Below, in pieces: positions 10,165-22,300 of a stretch of DNA of 64,000 nucleotides (position 1 is the first letter of the stretch; the number at the start of each line of letters is the position of its first letter). This DNA is from Drosophila persimilis (Eukaryota; Arthropoda; Insecta; Diptera; Drosophilidae). The DNA lies in contig NW_020825298.1 in the NCBI RefSeq assembly GCF_003286085.1, positions 13,206,001-13,270,000 of the forward strand, written 5' to 3'. Position numbers and translations under genes: made by a program. The notes beneath the pieces were generated by a model. That model was not told where the DNA came from. It ran no database searches and saw nothing but the letters and a program-made list of their open reading frames with translations.

Positions 10165-13100
10165 ATGGAAAAGTGCGCAGTCACCAAAGATTTTGTGGGT
10201 ATATTGCAAATTCTAAGTATGAGGAGGTCCTCTACTCATCTAGACCTTTAATCTATTTTTTTTCTCGTTTAAAGTACATTCAAAAAGTTTCATTTATGTA
10301 TATATAATCTTATATAGCGAGTAACTTATTAAATTTAATACAAATAATGGCTAATTATATTTCTTAAAATGTTAATTTTTAGTGAACGATATGGTTGTTG
10401 AAAATCCAACACATAAGGATGTCGATTTAGCTGATATTTTAGGGGCCAATTGGCCAACACATGCCGGGGCAGCAGCTATGATTTTAAATAAAAATAAAAC
10501 ATCTGTGGAGGGCAACAGTAACGACGAGGGTCAGCCGAAATCTTCGAACCCACTATCGATAGCAGTCAAAGATGAATCTTTGGGTGAGTATCTCTCATTT
10601 ATATAAACATGTTTTGGTTTGCTCTAAATTGTAAAAACTTACACCCTTTTTATTTGATCGGTTTCACCAGATTAGTACATGTCGCTCTGTGTGTATATTT
10701 CAAATAGTTCGCGATCGAATCCACCCTGCTGAAGAGGCTCAGTAGCTCAACATATAAAACCAAACTATTCTTAATTGAAGCATTTACATAAAATCGACAC
10801 CATTACTAGGGCAATTTGTCTTGTGCCTTCTTAGTAAATCGTTCATTTGATCCCAAACTCAAATTTGGCTTTGAAATAATTGGTTAATACAACAACACCT
10901 TGCGCTTTCGTGCAAACAGCTGACTCAGTCCGATTTTGGTATCGATTTTTGGGATGTTAAACATAACAGAGGCTTTTGCGCGCTCGATAAACTAAATTGT
11001 GGGTTTAACAGCAGTAATTTGTGCATTTAACAGGACATGAGAAAATGTGACAAAACGGGGGCACCTAGAAACGAAACGTTTTGGCTGAAAACGCAAAAAG
11101 TAAATGAAAACCGGAGTCTGCCTGAATATCCAAATAGCCCGTATGAAAATTTATACATAATTCAGTATGCTTTGATCTATTCGTTTGTGTGTGTTACGTG
11201 TTTTGTAATTGTGAAAAGTATGTAGAGTAACGTCCGGAGGATAAGCCGTTGATAGAGAGACAGATGAATAGATTTAACGGAATGTGCGGTATGGAAACAG
11301 TGGCAATATTTTTTGTCACTAGGTGGCAGAAATATATTCCATAAGTTACATAAATCATAGCCTTACATAAACATATACTGACTGCGTATCGGGGTTTTTT
11401 ATTAATTATTTTTTTGTACCTTTTGAAATGCAATTTTTAGGTCACACAATTTCAGATTATCAACGCCTGATTGAAATACCAGGAACAGAGCTTGCAATTG
11501 GCTCCCTCGTGGAAGTATCTGATTCTGGCGTGTGTGGAGATGTGTATGGTGTAATAAGATGGATTGGTATACCTCCAGGAATTTCTAAAAACGTACTTGT
11601 TGGAATAGAGCTTGAAGACGAACCTTCCTTGAAGAACATTCCATTGTCAGATGGAAGTTACAATGGCCTTCGGTAAATATTTATTTACATATTTTTAATA
11701 AAAATAAGTAGATAGTAATGAAAATTGATGTGCATTTTTTTAAAATTAATTTATATCATATGTCGCTGAAACTGAATCCGATGTCCGAATTCAAAACGTG
11801 ATTCGTTTCTTGCGCTATAGTGCAAAATCAAATTTTTCCGCCATAAACCGGCAATATTTATACTCGGTACTCGAAAATTATAGGGGTATATTCGTGGAGG
11901 AGAGGCTCTCTGACAAATATGAAATATGAATATGAACTTCGGCTTATCGAATCGATTAATTTATTTTTAAGAATATACAATAATATTGAATTCTGTATTT
12001 AATTCATATTAATTAATAGGTATTTTAAATTATTTTGTTGTTCACAATTTTCAGCTTTTTTACGTGTCACCAAGGTCGGGCTATTTTTGTAACGTCCGAC
12101 AGGTGCAAAACTGATCGCCGATTCACCGATAAAGACAGCTACCATGTAGGAAACAAGATCACTAACAATCAGGAGATAAACTTCGGTGCCGTCGCGTGCC
12201 CTTCTATTTCTGGTTCAGTACCGCCACTGCGTAAGTGCATACTTGCAGCCTACACAATTTAAGTTCTTATTGATCAAGATGAAAATCTACAATTGACACG
12301 TCCTTATCTTTTATTTTAGGAATACATAGTTCGGATGAACTCCAGAAAATTTGTGGAAAATTCAAGGGAATACAAGGACATCATAACTCTTGCTATCTTG
12401 ATGCGACACTATTTTCGATGTTCACTTTTACTAGTGTGTTTGATTCTATACTGTACCGATCTCCAGGACCCAAAGTAAGACAATAACGACGCTGAAAATC
12501 TTGTAATCTAATAATTTTCCAACAGGATATTCGGAATTACAGAGATGTTCAAAAGGTTTTGCGGGATGAAATTGTTAATCCATTGAGAAAACAATTATTT
12601 GTGCGATCTGACAGCGTTATGAAGCTGCGTGAACTATTAGACCAACTCAGTTCTGTAAGTGGTCTCACATGCGAGGAAAAAGATCCTGAAGAGTTCCTGA
12701 ACAGTTTACTATCACAAATTATGCGCGTCGAACCATTCTTAAAAGTGCGTTAATTTTTCATTTTATGATGAGAATTTGTATTAAGTTCAGTTCTTTATTT
12801 TCTTTATTCTTTATTTTTAGCTTAGCTCCGGACAAGACTCATATTTTTATCAACTGTTTGTGGATAAAGATGAAAAACTAACATTACCAACTGTCCAGCA
12901 ACTTTTTGAACAAAGCTTTCATTCGTCGAATATCAAACTAAAGGAGGTTCCCTCTTGTTTTATTATTCAGATGCCTCGTTTTGGAAAAAGTTACAAAATG
13001 TATCCAAGAATTTTACCCTCGCAAGTTCTAGATGTGACAGACATAATTGAAAACTGTAAGTTTTAAAATTAAGAACCTTCTTAAAAAAAAAAATTTCGTA

Positions 13101-14205
13101 AAACATATTATTGCTTCCTTCATTCTGGCTGTAATATTGATTCGTTCGAAACGGCATGTTTCTGAGTTTTAAATTTTCTGGTACATATCTTCAAAGTGTG
13201 ACTAGCCAAGTCGGCATAGCATTTGATGCTGGTTAAGAAATTGTATACTTTGTGTTCGGGAATTGATATCAAACATAAAACATAATCTCATCTACTATAC
13301 GGGTTACATCGTTCCGTTCTAATTCACTACCTCTCCATTGTATGCCACTATTAAGCCTTATTGAGCATTTTTCTAATTATTTTAGCTCCTCGACAGTGCT
13401 TTCTGTGTGGAAAACTAGCTGAATATGAATGTAATGAATGTTTTGGAAGTCTACAAGTCGGCTCAGGTCTTGAGTGTACAGCCTTTTGTCAACAATGCCT
13501 TGTTACATTTCATATGCATGCAAAAAGGTAAAATTAAATTTACGATTATATACGTTTATTATCTTACTTTTATTCATTAAATTTTAGGAATAATCACGTG
13601 CCTACAAAAATATGTATTCCCAAGGACTTCAGAATTATGGCTGATCATATGGTAGTACCACGCGTGTACATGGAACTATTTTCAGTTGTTTGTATAGAAA
13701 CATCTCATTATGTAGCGTTTGTAAAATCAGGTTCTGGGCCAGATGCACCATGGTGTTTTTTCGATTCAATGGCTGATAGAAAGGGTAAGTTACATTATAC
13801 ATACACTGGTGATCGTTGTTCGGGGTCACACTTGCCATGTGATGTCAGCTTTCACAGTTAAATTTTTATTTATTGTCCTGGAGGCTTTGCGGACCGAGTT
13901 TTCTCTTGATTTGAATACAGCGATCCATCCGGTCCGCCATCCTTTAGTAAAATATTGTGCATTGAAACTAATACGATACATTTTACATATGCGCTTTATA
14001 TTTTCTTTTAGGTGAACAGAATGGATATAACATACCGGAAATGACATGTGTTCCCGAATTAACACAGTGGCTTTCCGATGAAGGTGCGCGCTCTATTAAT
14101 GAAACATCACCTAATGATAAAGTTCTACCTGATCACGCCAAGCGTATTTTTTGCGATGCCTATATGTGTCTGTATCAAAGCACAGACACTATGATGTACC
14201 ATTAA
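10165..14205 (+). CDS. CYLD: CYLD deubiquitinase
   Basis: CYLD-type deubiquitinase that removes Lys63- and Met1-linked ubiquitin from NF-kB/JNK signalling proteins. Exons with agreeing phases: 10383-10583, 11441-11672, 12055-12230, 12320-12474, 12526-12744, 12821-13055, 13386-13527, 13588-13784, 14012-14205. A CAP-Gly domain comes first (GSLVEV, then [11 protein letters not shown] and [13 protein letters not shown]). The USP domain has its Cys box at [27 protein letters not shown], a CxxC zinc insertion ([12 protein letters not shown], then FCQQC) as in human CYLD, and the His box [11 protein letters not shown] with FFDSMAD. It ends [10 protein letters not shown]. From the ATG at 10391 the protein is 580 residues. 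A short candidate first exon at 10165-10198 ([11 protein letters not shown], donor GTATAT) joins in frame and faintly resembles the N-terminus of human CYLD, so I extended the start to it with low confidence. Only one CAP-Gly is seen, versus three in human. Confidence 0.93.
10765..11140 (+). repeat. Dispersed repeat C, copy 1 (in a CYLD intron)
   Basis: Shares ordered blocks with 33065-33385 and 60605-61260: TTGTGCCTTCTT, GAAATAATTGGT, CAGCTGACKCAGTCC and TTGGTATCG, then (shared with the third copy) AAACGTTTTGGCTGAAAAC and AAGTAAATGAAAA. Non-coding; unclassified. Confidence 0.6.
11865..11900 (+). mobile_element. Small DINE-1 end fragment
   Basis: TACTCGAAAATTATAGGGGTATATTCG resembles the terminal block of the DINE-1 copy at 4738. 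Confidence 0.45.
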
Positions 14206-14209
14206 TAAA
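14204..14209 (+). terminator. CYLD polyadenylation signal
   Basis: AATAAA overlaps the TAA stop; further AATAAA-like signals lie just downstream. Confidence 0.5.
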
Positions 14210-14359
14210 ATTAATAAATATCGTATGTTTTTAATAAAACTTTTACAATGCCTAAAAGTCGTTTGATCGTTTCAGATTTAAATTTTTTACATATTGAAAA
14301 CGATTTTCTTTTTGACGTTGCACGTTGCACACGCAATAGTCGTGTTTGGTCTATGGGTA

Positions 14360-14763
14360 TCTCGTGACCATGCGGCTGATGTCAATCTGCCCCTTAAGAA
14401 TCCCGTCTTATGTTCGTATTAAAGAAACGGTATGAACGATACCGATGGACCCAATGTGATAAACTAATGTCCCAACGGTTGCGCATTGTAGCATCTGATC
14501 GATTAGGCTCACCGTCAGTGCACCTGTGATGGCTGATGGATTACATTAAAGGTGCCTTCTATGTCGGGGAAGGTGTACTCCTTACAGAAAAGGAACTCCT
14601 GGGCGCTTAAGGGAAGGGCAACAGACCTATCGGTCTTTGGGGGCAGCGTGCGCGGCCTTATCTGCCTTAGAAATGAAGACGACGTTGGTTTGAAGCCAGG
14701 TGTTCGTGTCAGTTCGGTTTTCATCGCAGCCAGGGAAGTGGGTGTTGAGGAGAAAGTTTAAAG
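14360..14763 (-). mobile_element. Non-LTR reverse transcriptase fragment, decayed
   Basis: The minus strand reads WLQTNVVFISKADKAAHA, then APKD, which matches the VVFIPKxGK...KDxRPISL start of a non-LTR reverse transcriptase. DIEGTFN (the F/YxDIxGAFD palm motif A) follows after a deletion, with stops between. LOA/R1/Jockey-type; the clade is not settled. Confidence 0.6.
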
Positions 14764-15163
14764 GGGAGACTGGCCGTATACTCCGCCCAGTTCTGCTCAA
14801 CTTATAAAGCTTCTGCATGTTGAGCCTCGAACCTCGATAGCCTCAAGGCTATCCGGAGTTTCCCTAGTTTTCCAGTCGACCATTCGGGGTTCTTCCGACC
14901 TCTGCTTTTGATAGAAGGACAGGATTAATCGAGTTTGTCCGCCTGAGGTTCCGGAATTAAACTGGCCTCGACAAAAAAAAAAGGAATACAGACCCGCCAG
15001 GATTCTATGTATAATCTGTTTCTTGTGAGAGACAAAAGTAAGGCTCAGGACCTCCTTGCGAATTTTTAAAATAAATGTGCGATAATTTCCCCGGGTTAAT
15101 AAGACCATCTGAGCAGTCAGTAGATATCTGAAAAGGTACTCACCCCTTTCATTTGTTTCAGTC
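14764..15163 (+). repeat. Dispersed repeat A, copy 2
   Basis: Second copy of the repeat at 5445-5811, same orientation and block order. It carries a 10-base A run near 14970. Confidence 0.65.
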
Positions 15164-16194
15164 CTTTCAAACGGGGCACAGCGCGCTTGTCCCGGGAAGC
15201 CTGATTTAAACTGGAGGTCGTATCCAGCGTCCGCAAATTACCGACCGAGCGCACCCTCTGCCACGCATCTCTAGTGGCAGTGACAGGTTCACCATTGGAT
15301 TGGGATAATTTCATTGAGTTATCTTTTCCCCGTCCGACTACCATTAGCCAGCAACGATGGCAGAGGCTTGGCCGTGCTAGGACCTATTTCCAGCTGTTCT
15401 CACGTTGAGAGTATAGTCGCACTTCCACCGGTATGTGTACAGCTACTGCGGTGTCAAGGAGCCCTACTTCGGGTCAAGGTGAGCCCAGGCCCAAAGCACC
15501 TGTACTTGTAACACTCGATGAAAATTGAAACCAAATTGGTTTGGTAGGGTGACAGATGCGCGTTAGCGTTTATATTCGAGAGTAGCCACCAACTCAGCTT
15601 TTAACGATATGAACAGCGTATTGAAGTTTTCGCAGCCTACTGATAATAACATCTGGGCTGGCATTTCTGCCAACATTTCGAGGCCACATATCAATATATT
15701 TATGAAATATATGAATCGATTGACGAATACGAAATGACGAAACACATTCACCTGCAATTAGCATGCATTTCGCACCTTCACTCTTCTATCAGCATATTTC
15801 AAAATTCTTGCGAGATTCAAGTTTTCCAGTTTTCGAAACTCAAATTTCTGCAGACGGTCGAAATGAAAGATGTAAACTTTTCTTTTGTCCGATTCGCTTG
15901 GTTGGATTCTACACACTTCATTTGATTCTTGAGGCCTAGCTCTTAGTTCAGCACAGATAATCTTCACTTCCTTCGTCTGTGCCCCTCAGCACTGACACAT
16001 TTTCTGACATTCACGTTCCTCCTTCTCATTTAATTTTCCAATGAGTGGCCTCATCTAGTAGCCTCATTTTAGTAGCAGCCCCTACACTCTATTACCAATT
16101 CTCTATTTTTTTAAATATAAGTAAAATAAAATAAATTTATTATAAGTTTTTAAACAAGGAATATTTCACTAAAAGTTGTATAAAATATAAATTT
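15164..16194. other. Intergenic, CYLD to Utx
   Basis: Moderately GC-rich to about 15550, then AT-rich. No conserved protein is seen. The first half is probably mobile-element debris. Confidence 0.35.
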
Positions 16195-16200
16195 TTTATT
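16195..16200 (-). terminator. Utx polyadenylation signal
   Basis: AATAAA on the minus strand, about 130 bases past the Utx stop. Confidence 0.45.
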
Positions 16201-16327
16201 GTTTTTTTTTTTTAATTTGTATGTATTTATACTTAAAGTAATTCAATTTTACTGAGTGCATGCTGTATGAAAGTAATTATATATTTGATTGGGTATAAGA
16301 TGTATGCTAAGAAAATAAATAACTTTT

Positions 16328-19300
16328 TTACTGTGTGGTATGTAGCCCTTGCGTTCTGTATAATGTGAATGAATCGTACACATGCTGCAGCTCCGATAGG
16401 CGGTATTCTTCCAAACATACAATACCCTGCAGTGATGGAGACAGTTTCAGTGCACATGATAGACAATGAACAACGTGTCGTTTCTCCTGTTCTTTTATAA
16501 AAAGTACATTAAAAACTTCAACCTGTAAAAAAAAAAAAAAAAATATATATATATTTATATTAGATTTTTTCTTTGTTAAAAGTTGAATTTCATTGTAAAA
16601 ATAAGAATTGCATAAGCGTTCAGAAAAAATGTATCAAATCAGAGAATCTGACCAAAGCAGTATCGGAAAAATTTAATCGGTATTCTTCGAAACAAAAAAG
16701 ACAGCACTAGAACTAGCATTTTATCGATTCTGTGCTTTCGTTTTCGAGTGTACTGTAAATTACTGTATTTTATTGTAAATGAATTGGTCAGCAGCTTGAC
16801 AAGCAGAGTATTAGTATGTTCTACCCCAAAAAGTAGACGACCATATACGTCACCAGGCCCTTTCACAAGAAATTTCCAATTTAATTTAGAAAAGGGAGGA
16901 TTTTATGCTCCGATTTTCACAAAAAGCAATTCCGTGTTTATTCCTTCTTTATGATACTTGAATACTAGAATTCACGATAAGGAAACATAGGGCTAAATCA
17001 AATCGGCAGCTAATGCTCAAAAAAAATATCATGGTTGATTTTTAAATTATTTTCTTCAAGTGCTTTTATAAACAGAAAATAACAAAAATAAAAAGTAATA
17101 CTAATAATAAAAAAAGTAACTAACGCAAGAAATACATACTTCACATTGACCACAATAATGTGATGCGTCGTTTTTTCCACGACCATTGAAACGTATTTCC
17201 ACTCCTTTAAATTTTACGTATTCCTGTGTGTGTAATATATTTTTCAATGTTTGCAATAAGCACATTCTGGAAAATGTAATAGCTTTATTAATAACGATGT
17301 TAAATAATTAATGTTGTTAAATTAGTGGGGAATTTTGGTAGGACAGCAAAATAAGATCGCGATCTCTCTCAATTTAGCTCGCATTTGTCATGAGAGATGG
17401 AAAAACATAGAGGGGAAGAGAGAAACCACGACCAGTAATTATGTTCTTATATCATTCTTAGCACGATCATTTTGAACTTCTATTTTTGATATCTAACATT
17501 TATTTGTTGTTTATCAAAAAAACTATATTTAATAATTATTGAATCATTACGTGAATTATTTTTTTAATAAATGCTTTATTAGTTTTAAACAAATCTCTTT
17601 ATTCCCAATTGCTCAATCCAAAGGTACGAACCGTTTAAAGGTAGCAACAGAATGATGTACAGATAGATAAATACTCACTTTATCAATTCAAAAAGTTTCT
17701 TATCCGATACTTTTATATTTCTTGCTAGGTTCCAGCTTAAATGAACCATTGGTACAATACTCTTGAATGCTTGCAGTTTATTCCATTCGTATCGTTCGAT
17801 GGCAAGAGAATATTGACGGGCAGTTAATGGTCCAACATTCCAGGCTATGTTATTGCACCATCCTACAGATTGAACCCAATGAACACATCTAAAAAATAAA
17901 ACAAAATATTAGAGGTACATAAAAAAACAAACATTTTTCCTGAGTTTTTCTTTGCTAATACGTCCCTTAGGTGTTAAGCAACCTGTTTTATATTTCTTTC
18001 TATCCTCTAGCGTGGGATGGAGGCAGGAGAGTCAGGTACATGCCTGGCCCTGTTGAAATTAACCTTATCAGGGCAATATTAATCTCTGTCCTTGCCAACC
18101 GATCCCCTTCGCTGCAGCTTGTGGGATGAAAATAGAACACTATACAAATAAACACGAAAAGAAAAGAGTCTGGCTCTCCCTAAAGGCCAACCACCCAACG
18201 GGGTAAACTAAAATTTCAATTGAAACAAAAAAATAAAGTATGAAAGGTTCGGACACTTGCATGAGAGGAGATTGGAAGCTCCCATTAGAGGACAGGAGCA
18301 CAGGAAACAATAGATATATACTGAGTGTTCCCCGACTACCATAATCTTGGTATGCAGAATTCGGGATGTCTGCCGCCCGGGATGGCTGCGGGTCAAGAGA
18401 GTCTGTGCAGAGCTAGAAGTTACAAAAGTGGAGGAGAGGAGGAGTCTAGGGGACACGACGGGGCCGGGCTACAAAGGAAAATGAACAAGTCCACGCCGAG
18501 ATCCCAGAGAGCTCGTATAGTATATAGTCATACATACAAAAGTGAACCTGGCACTCAAATGAATCTCAACCTATCCTATCCCATGATTCAGCACTATCCA
18601 AGGAGATAATCTCGTACCAACCCATTTTAAAGTTTTAAGGATTTGTTGTACCATCCGCAGAACAAATAGCAAAATTCAATTAGGATAATTATTTTTAAAG
18701 TAAATTATAATATGTTTCCATGAAACCTTTTAATATTTTCTTCTCAATGTTTATTTTTACTTACCCAGCATTTACCCAGACCAAGTCTCCGGGTTTTTGT
18801 ATAAATCTATAAACGGGTATATTTTCTTTGTATAAATCTTCTAAGACTGGCCACCATGAACCATGAAGGTAGCTGATATTGTTCTTTTCGCACAAATGGT
18901 GAATTCCACCCCAGTAAGCATCTGGGACGGCAAACCATTCACAATCTCCAGGGCCAATATTAATGTTGATTGAGCAAAAGTTATTGTTTTCTTGATGACC
19001 TGGTGTCCTACTTCCAGGAACTTTCATGTAAAGTTGAACTGTATTCATTCCCAAAATGACGTGACCCACATGAGATAGCATATTGGCGGCGGAGATAACA
19101 CGAGCAAAAGCAGGCAGTTTTTGCAATTCACTTAATTGTGGTTTCCATTTTCGTTCATCAGACAAATCCACGTTGGTTCCAAATCTATGAGTACAAATTA
19201 AAATAAATTAAAAAACTTTGTTTGCCTGTACAGATCCTTAAGTGATAAAATAATTGTGAATAAAAAATTTCGATCGTATCTCTAATAAGACGTGGTTTGA

Positions 19301-22300
19301 ATCTAGATCTGTGCCATTGAGCAAGCCACTGCCCCTGGTTCTGCCAGTATCTCAATTTCTGATAGTTGCTTTTTTTCCTGACGCGCAACACAGACCACCA
19401 TCTGACTCATGTTGGAATTTTAATTTAAGTTATAAAATAAATGGTTGTAAGTACCGTAACATTTTGCTGCTGCTTTTGTGTTTTTTGCGTTTTAAAGAAA
19501 TGTTGGAATTTGATACCGAGTCCTTGGAGTCAGAGTCCGACATTATTTGGGAGCCTGTAAATCCTCTATCACTTTCATCCTGCGGTGAAATATTTGTTTA
19601 GTACATTCCGATTAAAATCTATATATGTAGTTTCTACAAATTACCTTAAGGCTGTCTTGAAAACTGGACGCTTGATATTGTGCATATTTTGCAATTGTTG
19701 TATGGGATCGGTGCGATATGCAGGCCCAAACTCGTTTGGCTTGCGATATATCCCAATTTTCGTCAGGTGACTGATGAACTTGTGTTCTGACCTCAACACT
19801 ATGATCCGGATTTGCCTCCACTAATGTTTTAGTAGAGAAGAGCCCCAGGTCAAGCTTTAGAGCTCCAGCTAAGCCACGCACAACTGCTATAGGGTGTTTT
19901 AAACAAAATTCTTGCAACTGAGGGCTGAATGCATTTTTTTTATTTTCTAAATGAACAGATGGAGTAGGTGGTAAAAGTTGGTCCCTCGATAGTTTTTGTG
20001 GTGGACAATCAGGGGGCGTTGGCGGCGGCGTATTTACTTGCAAAACCGTACAGTTTATTGGTGGATCTTCGATTGTCAAAAGCTTGACAGCTGACATCAA
20101 CTGCTTTGAATCCATTTGTATCTTAAATGTTGGAGATAATTCGGATATAGATGCGCTCGCATTATTTTCTGTATAGTCCAAATCCTCATGTAAATGGCGA
20201 CTAGTTTCATCATTGGTTATCGATAAAATTGTGGTAGGCTCAAATTTAATATTTGTATTTTTTGTATAAAGTTCATTGGAAATATATTCATAAGAATCCA
20301 AAATAGCTTGTTCCGAACTCATTCTTCCTTCTTGTACATTATCTAAATTGTGATTACTTAATGTCCCTGAAAAGTATATATATTTTAAGCATAAATAGCA
20401 TTGCAATATTAAAAAAAGAAATATACTAAATTCGGTGCACCGAAGGTTACGATATTATTTATTACAGAGTTTGTGATAGACTGAAACTAATTATAAGAAT
20501 ACACTTTAATGTATTTCTGAATGCCTCGCACCAGGAACGTAACAGTGTGACACAACAGATGTCTGGATACCAATTTTGATTGCTCTAGTTCTGATGGACG
20601 GACAGACAGACATGGCTTTATAGGGTCGGAAACAATTCCTTCTGGGGGTTACACAAATCCACTTTCACCACAAATCAAATATATTCCTATACTCTTTTTG
20701 AGTATCGGGTATAATAATCTCTATAACCTCTTTCAATAAAATATCGGTCGACAACCCAAAGTAAAATATCGGGCAACGAAGACGACCCAAAATTATTTTT
20801 TATATAATAGAGAGATAACTAACGCTCGTGCTCGAACTGTCCACCTCTTCTATTGTTTATACTGCGGACAGCAAAGTTAATTGAGATTTTCAAATCTTTC
20901 CAAAAATATCTTGGTAATTTACGCAATGGAAAGAAAGGCAATAAATTGAGTAGGAAGTTCATCAAAACAAACCACAGTTTTATGTACAGTTTAAACGCAG
21001 ATAATAAGCTGGCAAGTATTATTGATATCATTTTCCATAACTCAGTCTTTTTTTAGCTACACATCAACTTCTTTCTTTCTTTTCTACGTACGATCGTACA
21101 GGAAGACAATCGCAAGGTTGAAAATGTCTTCATGTTTCAAATTGAACTGTCTTCATTCTTAAAATATGAATGATTCAATTTGTAATGCTTTGTGTTTCAT
21201 TTTTGTTTGTGTGACTAAGTGCTTGTTAAAAATGTTGACTAATTTGGAGGATGCAGTCTTGAAATGCACTCAAGTATATCCGTATATATATATCTGCAGC
21301 CTCTAAAAGCTATTTCATAGTTCTGACTGGTTATAGCAGCGGTGGGCACGCTTTTTGACAGACAATTATTAAAAAAGATAAACACTTTTTAATGGTGCAA
21401 GCCACAATACTTCGATATTTGAGTGGGAGTAAGGAAAAGTGAGTAAATTTTGAAACAAATTTGAAATTGTGACGGAAAGAAGTATGACGCCATATGGACT
21501 TAGCATTTGATGCCGATCCTTCTCGATGTTACAAATATTTTCAAAAACTGAGTTCATTGCATTACTCTTTTCGTGCCGAATATCAAAAGAACGGTTTTAA
21601 GGCTATGCAAAGACACTTAATTAATATTCACAGTGCAACTGCCAACATATTTCTGTCATCAAACATACTTTTTCTGATAGGCTTGGGGTTCCAAAAATGT
21701 ATAAAGAAAATGTTTTCCATTGTATAAAACTGGTATTTTGTCACAATTTTTTTTATACCTAAGTTTTTACATAGCTTGAGTATGTTACACCTGTTACTGG
21801 TACTAAGAATTCCAATATCAAATTTAAATATATTTTTTTTTTAATTTCGATTTTAAATACTCAGGAAAACTCAAAATAAATTAGATTCTTTTTATATTTT
21901 ATTCGTATGGGATTCGTATTGTTTCTATGTGTTTTCAGTTAGTATTAATTAAATACAGGATTGTATATTGATTTAAACGGAAGAAATAAAATGCTATACG
22001 ACGTTTTCGAGCAAAATATTTTAAAAATTTTTGTACTTTTAAGCTACAAAACATTTTGAAATAAAATTTTTTTAGGCTGTTCCATCTTCAACGTATAGAA
22101 TTTTGTAATAAGCCTTTATGGCCATACATATCATTTAAATCAAAGAATAAAAACGACAGCTAAATGATTTTATTGCTAGAAATGTCTGAGAACTAACTTA
22201 GGCAAGAATGAATGGTTAAAGAAAAGCAATAACATTTCCAGAGTTACAAAAAAATTGCACAAAAAATAATTAATGTTTCATTTAAAAGCTTTTTTTTATT

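Noticed and set aside
16233..16466. 77-residue minus frame at the Utx 3' end
   Set aside because: Out of frame with the spliced Utx exon, whose proper frame gives the conserved zinc-domain end and a TAA at 16328.
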